Origin: Rosa chinensis
Taxonomy: Eukaryota > Streptophyta > Magnoliopsida > Rosales > Rosaceae
Reading direction: 5' to 3'
NCBI RefSeq assembly: GCF_002994745.2
Contig: NC_037088.1
Location: 53,039,897 to 53,103,896, forward strand
DNA: 64,000 nt
Below the pieces are notes generated by a model, which did not search any database, was not told the origin of the DNA, and worked only from the letters and a program-made list of their open reading frames with translations. This document shows positions 23,778-36,185 of the stretch, one piece after another. Position 1 is the stretch's first letter; every line of letters starts with the position of its first letter. The translations under genes were made by a program, and so were the position numbers.

Positions 23778-24329
23778 TCAGAACCTAATGAAAGAGAAAG
23801 AAGAAGCAAGATTCCAAATATCCTCCATCAAAGTCTTAATCCGCCAAGGAGTAGTTATCTTCTTGAGAACACAATCCGAAAGCACTTTAGAGTCTCCTTC
23901 AACTACGACTCTAGAAAAGTTATAATGTTGAGCAGCATGTAATGCATCCTTGAGAACTGTAGCTTCTGCAATGAGAACTGAAGCAGGTCCCAAATTCTTC
24001 GAAATAGCAAAAATAGGTTGACTATCAACATTCCTAAAAACAAAGCCAAGAGAAGCATTACCTTGCCTCACAGAACCATCAAAATTTATTTTAATTTGAT
24101 CATGATCCGGAGGATTCCATTTAATATGAAAATACTTAGAAACCTTAGTATTACACACTTTAAGATTAGCTTTGCAATAGTTAGCTCCCAGAGTAATAGC
24201 CTTGAAGAAGGTTTGAGAAGGGGAGGGAACTAACTGTTTAAAAACTACCTGATTTCTGGTATGCCAAATTGACCAAGAAATAAGGACTTGTGATATAGTA
24301 TCTACATTAAGATTAGGATTATGAAACAA
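23778..24329 (-). pseudogene. LINE RNase H-like domain (RVT_3 type)
   Basis: Residues read KINFDGSVRQGNASLGFVFR, the Asp-containing first strand of plant LINE RNase H. Later come EATVLKDALHAA (catalytic Glu) and VVVEGDSKVLSDCV (third Asp). It is the C-terminal domain of the LINE polyprotein whose upstream pieces lie at higher coordinates. Confidence 0.7.
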
Positions 24330-24338
24330 AGATTCTAT

Positions 24339-24854
24339 CTAAGAAATAAAAGAAGAAAGCCAATTATTAGGAATAGATATGTTATTTGAAAATCTCCAAA
24401 CAGCCTGAGCAAAGTTACAATGCATAAAAAGATGGTTTAAATTTTCAATGCCATTCTGGCACAGAGGACAACAAGAAGGAATATTAGGATTATAAAGAGA
24501 GAGCTTATCTCTTGTCTTCAGTCGATTTCTCAAGAGTGTCCAAGCAAAAATCTTAATTTTAGGAGGAATAATCAAATGCCAAATTTTATTGAAAACATTG
24601 GATTTAGAATGAGAGTCATTCTTCTGTGCAAGTAACCAAGTAGCACTCTTGATGGAAAACTTACCTGAGCCTGAAGGTCCCCAAACAAATTCATCTGGCA
24701 TATCATTCACAGGAATAGGAATAGCAAGAATTTGCATAACAATATCATGAGGAAGCAATAAAGAAAGAGCATCTTTATTCCACTGAAAGTTTTGAATAGA
24801 AGAAACTATAAGAGTCCAGTCTAAATGGTACCTTTCATCTTTAGGGATTATCAA
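24339..24854 (-). pseudogene. LINE reverse transcriptase zinc-binding domain
   Basis: Contains the zf-RVT hallmarks IWHLIIPPKIKIFAWTLLRN and CCPLCQNGIENLNHLFMHC. It is broken from the flanking RNase H and RT pieces by stop codons. Confidence 0.75.
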
Positions 24855-25049
24855 ATAAAAAGGCTAAGGCAAAACCCAATTACAAGTCCAGAATAAAATG
24901 TCTTTACTATTCCCAATAGTCCATCTCACACCTTCCATTACTAAAGACCTGGCATCAACAATTCCTTTCCAAGCTAAAGAATTGGAAGTCTTTTTATTAA
25001 CAGATAACAAGTGGGAATTTATAACGTATTTGGCAGTAACCAATTGAAC

Positions 25050-25729
25050 TCACCAATTATGAGGTTCAGTGAGAATCTTCCAAACTAATTTACCTAAAGT
25101 AGCTCTATTGAAGCACTCAGCAGGCCTAATTCCTAAACCCCCCATGTCCTTAGGAAGACAAACTTGCTCCCAGGCCACATGAGGGGTCTTACCACCCCAA
25201 AAGAAATCTCTACATTGGTTATCAAGAGCAGTAGTAACTTTTTTAGGACATTTAAAACAAGATAGAACATGGTTAGGCATACCTGAAAGATTTACTTTAA
25301 TAAGAGTTAATTTTCCACCTCTCAACAAAATATTGGCTTTCCAACCGGCCATCTTTTTCTGCATTTTCAAAAGTAAATCAGACGTATGGATAGGATTCTT
25401 CCAAAAAATAATGTTATAAATTCCAAGATATTTACCAATACAACTATACAAGATTTATGAATATTAATGCCTAACATAGTAGATATATCGCATTTGACGA
25501 CATTAGAAACATTAGAGGAAAAGTGAATAACGGACTTATTAAAATTTATCTGTTGTCCAAAAACTTCTGAAAATCTGGCTAGAATCTGAGCAATATTAGC
25601 AGCAGCTACAGAATGAGAAACTTTGACAAAGGTTAAACAAATGAGATTAGATCCAAAACACGACATGTCGTTAATCCCTTTCCAATTTGACTGTAACCAA
25701 GCGACATGCGCGTCGTAGTTTTGATTCAA
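25050..25729 (-). pseudogene. LINE reverse transcriptase C-terminal fragments
   Basis: Two overlapping frames carry one former protein. 25729-25367 contains ILARFSEVFGQQINFNKS, the segment just after the RT active site. 25451-25050 contains LLRGGKLTLIKVNLSGMP and FFWGGKTPHVAWEQVC. At the position of the catalytic Y/F-x-D-D box the sequence reads CFGSNLIC, so the active site is lost. Confidence 0.65.
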
Positions 25730-25813
25730 GTTTTATACCGACAGAGACGAACTACCGGCCATAGCTAGAAGAAGAAGAAGAAGAAGAAGCAGCAGCAGTA
25801 GAGAGCTTTGGAG

Positions 25814-28800
25814 ATGACCAAGAAGCTCACACAATCGGAACCAAAACTCGCCATGGAGCTCGACCTTGACTCGTTCCTCAACTCACACCTCTCCTCCTCC
25901 GACTCCGACTCCGACCCCGACCTCACCTCCGTCCCGCGCCGTACGATCGACGAAATCCTCAACGACACCGATTCATCCAGGTCAGCATCCCCCTCCTCTT
26001 CCCCGCGTAGTTCGACCTTATCTCAGTTCCTCGCGTCCGATCCCAAACCGCCACAGAGCGACGCCGTTTCGGTCGCCAGCGGCAGAACCGAGGGAGCGGG
26101 GAGGTTGAGTCAATTGGAGGAGAAGGCGGTCCGGCCGGGTTTGAATTTGTACAGCCGGGCTAGGTCCGGGGATTTCCCGGACGATTCGGTCGGGAGAGTT
26201 TCGAGGCCGTCGCCGTGGCTGTTTGGAGGTGTGAGGACGAATGCGAAGCCCGGGGCCGCGCTCGCGGCGGCTGCGGCGGCTTCGAGGTCGATGCCGACGC
26301 CCCACGCCGCGGCGATCAAGTCGAGGAGGAGCGCCGGGAGCGGGAGTTTCCAGAAAGCTGTGGAGGCTGCGGAATTGGGTGAGAGATCGGAGGGAGGGTC
26401 CAATTTTAACGAGGATAGCAATGCGGTTGGTTCTGAAACGACGCCATCGAATTCGAATGAAGTAGAGGTGGATTTTGGTGGTGCGTTGGGGAGGAAAGAT
26501 GAGGTTTTGGAGAGGGAGAGGGAGGCAGAGCAGGTGAGTCAGATTGATGAAGTTAGTGCTGGCAATGCTGGTGAAGAATTGGATGAGAATTCAACTAATT
26601 TAGATGCCACTGATGTTAGAGATAATGAATTGGATGAGAATGTTCGGGTTTCGGAGGAAGGTCCACCGGAGGAAGAAGATTTAGATGAAAATAGTCCTTC
26701 TTTGAAACATAGAGATGTTGAGGATGAGCCTACTGGTGAGGATGAGAAGCATCTTGGTGGTATTGATTATAATGATGAGGTTGGTGATAATGATAATGAT
26801 AAAGATGGAGATGATCATTTTGATGATAAGGATGATGATGCATTGGGAACTTCAATCACTCAACTTGTGGAGGAGAGAATCGAGCAACTGGAGAGCAGGA
26901 GGATCAGTAAAAAAGCGGAAAAGAAATCAAGAAAGCCACTTGAAATCGCTGAGGAGCTAGAGAAGAAACAAGCTTCAACTGCTTTGGATTGGGAAGAGGG
27001 TGCTGCTGCTCAACCTATGAGACTTGAGGGTGTTCGGAGAGGGTCCACCACATTGGGATACTTCAATGTTGATGCTAAAAATACCATTACGCGGACCCTT
27101 TCTGCTCCGGCTTTGAGGCGTGATCATGGTACGCCGCAAGTCCTGGGAGTTCACAGTAATTACATTGCAATAGGAATGTCAAGAGGGGTTGTCCTTGTTG
27201 TCCCCAGTAAATACTCTCCTTATAATGCTGACAACATGGATGCAAAGGTTACATTCTGTTAACTCGCTCTTATTGCTTTTAATTCTTTTTGTTTCAAGTA
27301 GCATTTCCATATTTTACTTAGTCCTACCTATTATGAAATTGAGATAGGTAACTCATATTAATCACTATGGTTTATATTTTTCAGCTGATATTTCTTGGAT
27401 TGCAAGGAGAGCGGTCTTATGCTGCGGTGACTTCTATATCCTTCAATCAGCAAGGGGATCTACTCTTAGCTGGATACGCCGATGGTCACATTACAGTTTG
27501 GGATGTTCAGAGGGCATCCGCTGCCAAAGTAATTACCGGAGAACATACAGCTCCAGTTGTACATACTTTTTTTTTGGGGCATGATTCTCAGGTCACACGT
27601 AATTTTAAGGCAGTTACTGGGGACAGTAAGGGTCTGGTACTGTTACATTCCTTCTCTGTGGTTCCCCTGCTTAATAGATTCTCCATCAAAACACAGGTAA
27701 ATCACTATTTGGCATTGCTGACAGATGTAGGCATGTAGTAGTTGATGTGTGATCTTCCAACAATATAATTTATCAACCTGATCATCTTATTCATCTTCAC
27801 TGGAACAGTGCCTTCTAGACGGACAAAAAACAGGCACGACGCTGTCAGCTTCACCACTCCTCATTGATGAATTGAGTGGAAGCTCTTCACTTTCCTCTCA
27901 GGGAAATGTGATGGGTTCAGGCAGCAGTATTGGTGGTATGATGGGTGGTGTGGTTGGTGGGGATGCAGGTTGGAAACTCTTCAATGAAGGATCCTCTTTG
28001 TTTGAAGAAGGTGTGGTCGTATTTGTCACCCATCAAAATGCTTTGGTGGTATGAAGCCCTCAGATGATAGAGTGAATTCCATGCACCTTATATTTTAAGA
28101 ATTGATGCTTGGCTCTTTTTACACATTATTTTTTCACAATGTGTTAAACCTTGTGTCTTCTTTGCAGGTAAGACTAACTCCCACTTTGCATGTCTATGCG
28201 CAACTTTCTAAACCAGATGGGGTTCGGGAGGGTTCCATGCCTTGTACTGCTTGGAAATGCACAACTCAATTGCATAATTCACCTACTAATAGTGGTAAGG
28301 TTTGACTTTCCCTGTTAAATTACCAGTTGACGGATTCCTAAGATGAGAGTTCAGCCATTCATTTATTTGTTCATTTATTTCTTTGGATTAGAGAATACAC
28401 CTACTGAAGCAGTTGAAAGAGTTTCATTACTTGCAATTGCTTGGGATCGGAAAGTTCAGGTAGCAAAGTTGGTCAAATCAGAGCTGAAAGTATATGGTAA
28501 ATGGTCTCTTGAAAGTGCAGCCATAGGTGTGGCTTGGTTGGATGATCAGGTATGTGCCTGATTTAATGTCTTTTATTTTGCTGAATTTATGTTATTCTGC
28601 TTAGAAGAGTTCTGTACATGGTGTAGAGTCAAGTTTAGCTCACAACATGATGGGCATAATTTGAGGTTTTTTGTCTTCAGATGCTGGTGGTTCTCACGAT
28701 AACTGGACAACTTTGTTTGTTTGCAAAGGATGGAACTGGAATTCACCAAACAAGTTTTTCTCTAGATGGTTTTAGAGGGGATGATCTCATTTCTTATCAT

Positions 28801-31800
28801 ACTCACTTCATCAATGTATTTGGAAACCCTGAAAAAGCTTATAACAATTGCATAGCTGTAAGAGGAGCTTCTGTATATGTACTTGGACCTACTCATCTTA
28901 TTGTTTCCCGGCTTCTCCCATGGAAGGAACGGATTCAGGTTTTACGGAGAGCTGGTGACTGGATGGGTTCTTTGAACATGGCAATGACAATTTATGATGG
29001 CCAAGCTCATGGTGTTGTTGACCTTCCTAGAACTCTGGATGCTGTACAGGAGGTCATAATGCCCTACCTGGTTGAGTTGCTTTTGTCATATGTAGAGGAA
29101 GTTTTTTCTTATATTTCAGTAGCATTCTGCAACCAAATTGAAAAAATGGATCAAGTTGATGACTTAAACAGACAAAGTAGTACTGTGCACACTGAAATTA
29201 AAGAGCAATACACCCGTGTTGGTGGGGTTGCAGTTGAATTCTGTGTCCATATCAAGAGGACTGACATACTTTTTGATGAGATCTTCTTGAAGTTTGTAGC
29301 TGTTCAACAGAGAGGTATTATCAACCCAGTGTGCTTTTGCATTTAATGGTCTGGTAGAACTTCATGCATTTCTTCTTTTCTTTTCTGAAGTCTTGGATCT
29401 CTGGATTAAGAGTTATTTTATTTCAGTGAAAAATATGGGAATCATTCTTGAATTTCTTATCCTATGAAGAGGTAAACTCCATTTTGCTACCAACTATGAT
29501 TGAATCTGAATGGCATTTTAAGAAGAGTACCTTTGTAGCATCAACAATACATAAAATGAAAGTACCAATTTTATTGTCCTACTTCAACGCATGTCAAGGG
29601 TCATTCTAAAGGCTGAAGTGCATTAAGCATTATAGGGTTGAAACTTTTCATCTTTGAGAATAACTTTGTTGAAGTCTTTGGATACCTGCATTTCAACTTC
29701 CTTTCATGATTTGATGGTAAGTTGATTAATACTTCAGTATTTGATAGAACAAGCCAATCAGGTTCTAGGAATTTTGTACTGCTTTTGGGTTGTGTGAGCT
29801 GCAGTGCTGTAGATTTGCAGCATCTGAAGTATGTGCTGTGTTCCATAGCTAGAAGTACACTACATACAAAATTTTCCTTTTTATCCACTATTGCATGCTA
29901 CTAATATGTTTTTCTTGAATCTTTTTAGACACATTTTTGGAACTATTGGAGCCTTATATATTGAAGGACATGCTTGGTTCTCTTCCGCCTGAGGTACTTT
30001 ATAATGTTCAAGTATTTTGGCTGTATTGGCAGCTATATTCTACAATCTACATAATGACATTCTTTCCCTTTTTCCTTTTCTAAGATTATGCAAGCTCTGG
30101 TAGAACATTACAGCCACAAAGGGTGGTTACAGCGTGTTGAGCAATGTGTCCTTCACATGGATATTTCTTCATTGGATTTCAATCAGGTCTCTACCTTTCA
30201 GATTTTTGCTTGTGATTTTTGTCCACTAGTTTTGTTTCTTTTAAATTTTCACCTCACATTAATTTTTCCTTTCTTGTAGGTTGTTAGGTTATGCCGCGAG
30301 CATGGATTATATAGTGCCCTGGTGTATCTTTTCAACAAAGGATTGAATGATTTCAGGTCACCATTAGAGGAGCTGCTGGTGGTCTTGCGAAATAGTCAAA
30401 AAGAAGGTGCTATGGCCCTTGGGTACGATCTCCTTAATGTTTCTTCCTCATGTTGTAATCACTTGAGTTTGGAAATGTTTTAAGTAGTTTGTCGTACTAC
30501 TTAAGTTTGCCTCTCCTTCCAGCGACATCTTAGCGAATCTTGCTTCTCATTGGTTAACTTGATAAAAAACCATATAATGAGTTGTATCATATATTTCAGT
30601 TTAGTTTTGAGCTGCATATTGCTATTTGACTTTCCCATGGTCTTATTTTACTTTTTGTTGTTTGCAGATACAGGATGCTAGTTTATTTGAAGTACTGCTT
30701 TTCAGGCCTTGCTTTTCCACCAGGTACGGACTTCACTTAAGGTTGGGCCTTTCAATATCACAGGACACTAGCAGGATATCTCTTTCTATTATAAACCTAT
30801 GTAGAAATGGCTTGGATCTTGAAGTAATTTACAGAAAAAGATATAGAAATGTCACAGAATAAGTATGAAGGGGTGAAGGAGGACCAGCATTCTGGAACAC
30901 ATGTTTAAATCACTTCAGTCTCTATATTTCCTAGGCTTTGGCTTCATTATTCAGATTAAGAAACTTTGCATCAATCATCTCTCTTTGCAGGACAAGGAAA
31001 AATTCCTCCTTCACGCTTGCCATCTCTCAGAACAGAACTTTTGCAGTTTTTATTGGAGGGTTCTGATGCCCCTAATTCAAGAGCACTCTCAAGCGAATTC
31101 CCAGGAGGAGAATATCTCAACCTTTATTATCTCTTAGAACTAGATACTGAAGCTACTTTAGATGTTCTGAGATGTGCTTTCACAGAAGTTGAAATCTCGA
31201 AATGGGACTCCTCTTCTCAAAATTCAGCTGATGCAGATACAGAGCTGCAGTATGGGAATAATTCAACGGCTCAAAGTCAGGATTCATTGGTCCAGAATAC
31301 AATTGATACTCTTATTCACATTATTAGTAAGGACATTCCCCAGAAGGATGGATCTGCTAGCAGTGTTGACTCTGGATCAGTCGTAGAGTGGCCTTCAAAG
31401 AAAGATATTGATCATCTATTCGAGTTTATTGCATATTATGTTGCATGTGGAAAAGCTAATGTCTCGAAGACTGTACTTTCTCAGATTTTGGAGTATTTGA
31501 CATCAGAGAATAACTTTCCAACGTCTGTTTCTGGAGATAGCATAATTTCAAAAAAAAGAGAGAAGCAGGTTCTTGGCCTTCTTGAGGTAGTGCCGGAGAC
31601 TGATTGGAATTCATCTTCTGTGTTACAGCTATGTGAGAAAGCACAATTTTACCAGGTATATCTTCAAGTGTCTTATTAGCTTATGATGTTGTCTTAGAAA
31701 CATGTTGATACAATTCATACAGTGTTGCTCACTACAAGGTTTCTTGATGTCTTTTAGGTATGTGGCCTAATTCATACCAGCAGACATCAGTATATTGCTG

Positions 31801-34800
31801 CCCTGGATTGCTATATGAAAGATGCAGCCGAACCCATTCATGCCTTTGCCTTTATCAACAAAACATTGTTACAGTTGACTGACGATGAATGTGCTGCTTT
31901 TCGATCAGCAGTTATTTCTAGAATTCCAGGGCTATTTAACTTAAACAGGTGATTCCTTAATTATCATGAATATTTCTTTTCTTTTTCATCTTTCACATTT
32001 TAATTGAAGTTCTTCCTCATTCATTCAATTTCTAACATCTTCTGATCCCATGTAGAGAGGGTGCATTCTTCTTGGTCATGGACCATTTTACCAGTGCAGA
32101 AGGTTCTCATATCCTATCTGAACTTCGCTCCCATCCACGAAGCCTTTTCCTGTACTTAAAAACAGTGATTGAGGTTCATTTATCTGGCACCCTCGACTTC
32201 TCAAGTTTAAAAACCGACAATCTTATGGGAGTAAAGGATCAAACAAAAGGAGTTGAGGCTTTCTTGGAAAGGGTCTCTAATTTCCCACAGCTTTTGCGTG
32301 ATAGTCCTATTAATGTGACTGATGATATGATTGAGCTTTATCTGGAGGTGAGTACTTCATAAACTAGTGATCTTTTGTTATTTTTAACTAAGTTTATTGG
32401 ATGAATCAATGTTTTCAGCTCATCATATTGTCTCTGAAATTCTTGATCCTTCTTGAGCTATTGTGAGCTTTAAGTGTGTCCATTGTGCTCCAGTCTATTT
32501 GGGTCAGTTAAAGTGTACTTATTTTCAATATATTCATTCTGGCCAACTTTGAACTTTGAGGCTTGAAATAGTGAGCAAGTTTGTTTTCTGGTCATGAAGC
32601 TTATTCAGTTAAAGTGTACTTATTTTCAATATATTCATTCTGGCCAACTTTGAACTTTGAGGCTTGAAATAGTGAGCAAGTTTGTTTTCTGTTCATGAAG
32701 CTTATTCGGTGTCATTGCGGTCTTTATGCGTTACTTCCAATTTGATTAGGTTCAGAAATTCTTGTGGAGCACTTGTTGGGATACAACTCAGGTTTTAAAT
32801 GTTTCACTGTTTACTTCTGCAGCTGTTATGCCAGTTTGAATGCAAATCAGTTCTCAAATTCCTAGAGACATTTGATAGCTATCGCGTGGAGCACTGTTTA
32901 TGCCTCTGCCAGAAATATGCAATAATAGATGCTTCATCGTTCTTGTTGGAGAGGGTTGGTGATGTTGGAAGTGCACTTTTACTTACACTTTCCACCCTCA
33001 ATGACAAATTTATCAAGCTTGAAACTGCTGTTGGAAGTCTAAATTTAAGCGGGGCTTCACGTGGTTCTGCTAGTACAGAATACTTGAGCAATGCTTTGAA
33101 AGTGGAGGAGGTCGGTAAATATCATTTTTGAATCTAGCATGTGGTTAGGTTTTTTATGCTTTCTATAGATTCGTTGAAGTGTTATGTATAACTTGTAAAT
33201 TTTTCCATTTCAGGTGAATGATATAGACAGTATATTGCATGCATGTATAGGATTGTGCCAACGGAACACCCATCGTCTAAATCCTGATGAATCAGAGGCA
33301 CTCTGGTTCAAATTGCTTGACTCGTAAGTTCTGTTTTCAATTTGGTCTCAGCTAAGCTTTACTCATGCACAATTATCTGGCCATAATGCATTCTTCAATT
33401 TCAGCATTTTGTCTTCCCTATTCAGAAGCCGCCCCCCCCCCCCCAAAAAAAAGTAAAAAAAAATAAAGAAAAAGAAAAAAGGAAGCTTGTTTGATTATCT
33501 TGACTATAAAGACTTGCATAACTATGATATACAAGGGAGCATCCTATCTATTTTGCACTTTAAAAACTGGTTCCGTGCTCTCTGTTATCTGTCTAGGATG
33601 ATCCGTGAAGGATTTCATTGTAGTCTTGCAGTACATGATCATGGAATTATTGAAGACTAATCATCCTCCCAACTTTCAATACAGGTTTTGTGAGCCTTTA
33701 ATGGATTCGTTTAGTGCTGGTACAGTATCTAAAGGAGAAGATCATAATGGAATGGTAACCAATTCATTGGATTCACAAGAGGATGAAATGAATTTCACAA
33801 TCAAGTGGAGAATCCCAAAGGCTAATAAAGGTGCTGATATTTTAAGAAAATTGTTTTCTCGGTTCATCAAGGAGATTGTTGAGGGCATGATAGGATATGT
33901 TCGCCTTCCAACTATCATGTCAAAGCTCCTTTCTGACAATGGTAGCCAGGAATTTGGTGATTTTAAATTCACAATATTGGGGATGCTTAGCACATATGGC
34001 TTCGAAAGAAGAATTCTGGTACAGCAGCTTTATTTTAATCTCAGTTATGCTAGTTATGTACATGATGTATTCTTGTTCAAGGGAATTATTGTGTCAAAGT
34101 CATTCTTGTGGAGTGTACTTACAAGGCAATGAGCATGAATAATTTCTATGTTATTTCTTAAAAACTAAAAAATAAAAACTACAATAAAATCTTCTCATTT
34201 TGGTGATTTACTCTTCTTCTTCTCCTAGTGAATATCTACAACATCGAAAGTTGGTTGTCAAAGCTACAATTGTCAGTTGCATTAAATATATCTGCATAGA
34301 CAGAAGCAGTACACTTTGCAGTTGATTCATTTCTAGCTGTATTGTGGGGCTATTGAGCAGCACTCAAATCTTATGCAGAGTCTACTGATTAAGTGATATA
34401 TTAAACTTTCTGCACTGACTGGATTCAAATTTAGACTCTGGATATCTAATTTGTTTCCTCTGAAGCTTTGTATTGTATTTCTTTTGTTCTTTTCGGTTGC
34501 CTTTAACTCTATCTGTCATGTAGGATACTGCCATGTCCCTGATAGAAGATGATACATTCTATACTATGAGCATCCTCAAGAAAGGAGCCTCACATGGGTA
34601 TGCTCCTCGCAACCCAAAATGTTGCATATGCGATTGCCTCCTTGACAAGAACTCTTCCAGCTACATTCGCATTTTCAATTGTGGTCATGCAACACATCTT
34701 AAATGCGAAGTTTCAGAGAATGAAACATCAAGTCGTAGCTCGTCCTCTGGATGCCCAGTTTGTATGCCCAAGAAGAAATCTCAGAGGTCTAAAAACAAAT

Positions 34801-35385
34801 CGGTTCTAGCAGAGGAGAGTTTAGTGAAGGTGTTTTCATCAAGAACCCATCATACTCATGGACCAGTTGTTCACCCACATGAAAGCACTTCTGAGAATAG
34901 CTATGGGATTCAGCAGATATCACGGGTATAGCAACTTCTTATTATCATTGTCATTATTGTCATTTTGGTTTCCTTGATTGTACATGAAACTAATTGAGAA
35001 ACTGAACTTGGATATTGCAGTTTGAGATGTTGACCAATTTGCAGAAACATCGTGGATTAGTCGAGATTGAAAACATGCCTCAATTGAGGCTTGCCCCACC
35101 AGCTGTGTACCATGAAAAGGTTAAGCACGGACCTGTTCTGTCACCAGGAGAGAGCAGCAGTGATCTTGTGAGAACAGAGAAACAAAGTAAAATCAAGCAA
35201 CTCAGGGAGGTAAAAGTAAAAGGATCATCTCTTCGGTTTCCCTTGAAAACAAACTTATTTGGTAATGGTAAGTATCTCATTAGGTCTCTTGTAAATGTAA
35301 TGAAATTTGTGAGTCTGTGAAAGGTGTCCATTTCTAACATGTAGATATCCACTTTCCAGGCAAGGACAAGATCAGCAGGCGATGA
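25814..35385 (+). CDS. VPS8: Vacuolar protein sorting-associated protein 8 homolog (CORVET subunit)
   Basis: Nineteen exons: 25814-27247, 27385-27696, 27809-28048, 28168-28294, 28392-28549, 28681-29314, 29929-29993, 30085-30186, 30280-30422, 30668-30723, 30991-31655, 31758-31948, 32056-32347, 32823-33110, 33214-33323, 33685-34018, 34524-34925, 35021-35267 and 35360-35385. They sum to 5826 bp, 1941 aa, close to plant VPS8 length. Order: a Ser/Asp/Glu-rich disordered N-terminus; WD40-like repeats at about 440-600 (GHITVWDVQRA); the VPS8 alpha-solenoid; and a C-terminal RING-H2-like finger from residue 1750 (C-x2-C ... CGHATHLKC ... GCPVC). VPS8 is the CORVET-specific subunit that binds Rab5 and tethers early endosomes. 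The Arabidopsis homologue is known as SETH5. ATG 25814 is the first in frame; ATG 25853 (MELDLDSF) has better context and may be the true start. Confidence 0.93.
32505..32709 (+). repeat. Tandem duplication within VPS8 intron 13, unit about 100 bp
   Basis: Two adjacent near-identical copies start CAGTTAAAGTGTACTTATTT (32505 and 32605) and run through GAGCAAGTTTGTTTTCTG. Intronic and non-coding. Confidence 0.85.
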
Positions 35386-36185
35386 TACTATTGCCATCTA
35401 CAACTAACAAGTAACAATACTGGAGTTGGATTCTGCAGAGGCTGTCCAATAATATCTATTAGGCACTAACCATGCTAGCTGAGTTTTGACCCGTTTTCCC
35501 TCCGTTCCTGTATTCTTTTTAATCCCTGTGTGTTTCTATTTAGATCTGGTGTAGTTACTTTGTAAAGTACCACAAATTTTGTAAATGATTTGTAGAAAGG
35601 CATCTGCCATTTTGTAGTAGTAAATCAAATATATTCTTTCCAGCTTCTAGTGACTTTATCTGGAATCTTGGTGATTTTCTGCATAGAACTTTCAGAAGGT
35701 AGTCTCCTAAGTCCTAAATAGCAACGTCACTGGGGAACACTGGCAGTTTCAGATAGTGTAATGTGTATCCTTCCCAAGTTTGTTGCCAAGGTAAAAATCA
35801 GGCAACTTCAGACTTCCCATTCAAGCGCTTATCAATAGAGACCTGCAATGAGCTTCTCTCTTATGTCTACTATTTTATGGAGATGAATGCTCGAGAAGCC
35901 CAACTGAACTGAGAGTATTGTATTTCAACGGCATTATTCAAAATTTCAAATCAAAGATGGCCAACAATGATAATAGTTTCTCCAGCTCTTGATTCAAAGT
36001 AATCAACTCGAAATAAAATTGGAGATGGGAAGGACCAAGTGCACCTATTGATATTCAAAATAAGTGGACTTTGAATGTAGTCAATGTACATGAAATACCA
36101 AAATTGAGATTCAAGGGAAACGTAAATGGAATACTAAAACGGCAGTCACATATGCATTCGGAAGTCAGAACAAAAGGACAGTCTG
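35386..36185. other. Convergent 3' flanks of VPS8 and MED4
   Basis: Holds the VPS8 3' UTR (about 35386-35640) and the MED4 3' UTR at the right. No additional gene was recognised. Confidence 0.6.

Larger units (their letters stand above)
23582..25740 (-). mobile_element. 5'-truncated plant LINE (L1 clade), degenerate ORF2
   Basis: On the minus strand the order is: end of the reverse transcriptase (25729-25367), RT connection domain (25451-25050), zf-RVT zinc-binding domain (24854-24339), RNase H-like domain (24329-23778), then a poly-A tail seen as T-run 23582-23590. The endonuclease and most of the RT are missing. Several frameshifts and stops separate the pieces. The left end is well defined by the poly-A; the right (5') end is set at about 25740 because RT similarity fades there. 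No target duplication was found. Confidence 0.75.

Noticed and set aside
26018..26421. Antisense and alternative frames over VPS8 exon 1
   Set aside because: Arg/Pro-rich shadows of the GC-rich Ser/Ala coding exon.
33605..33684. Upstream extension of VPS8 exon 16 (frame beginning MKDFIVVLQ)
   Set aside because: The acceptor at 33683-33684 joins in frame to exon 15 and gives the conserved LLDSFCEPLMDSF; the upstream part is intron.
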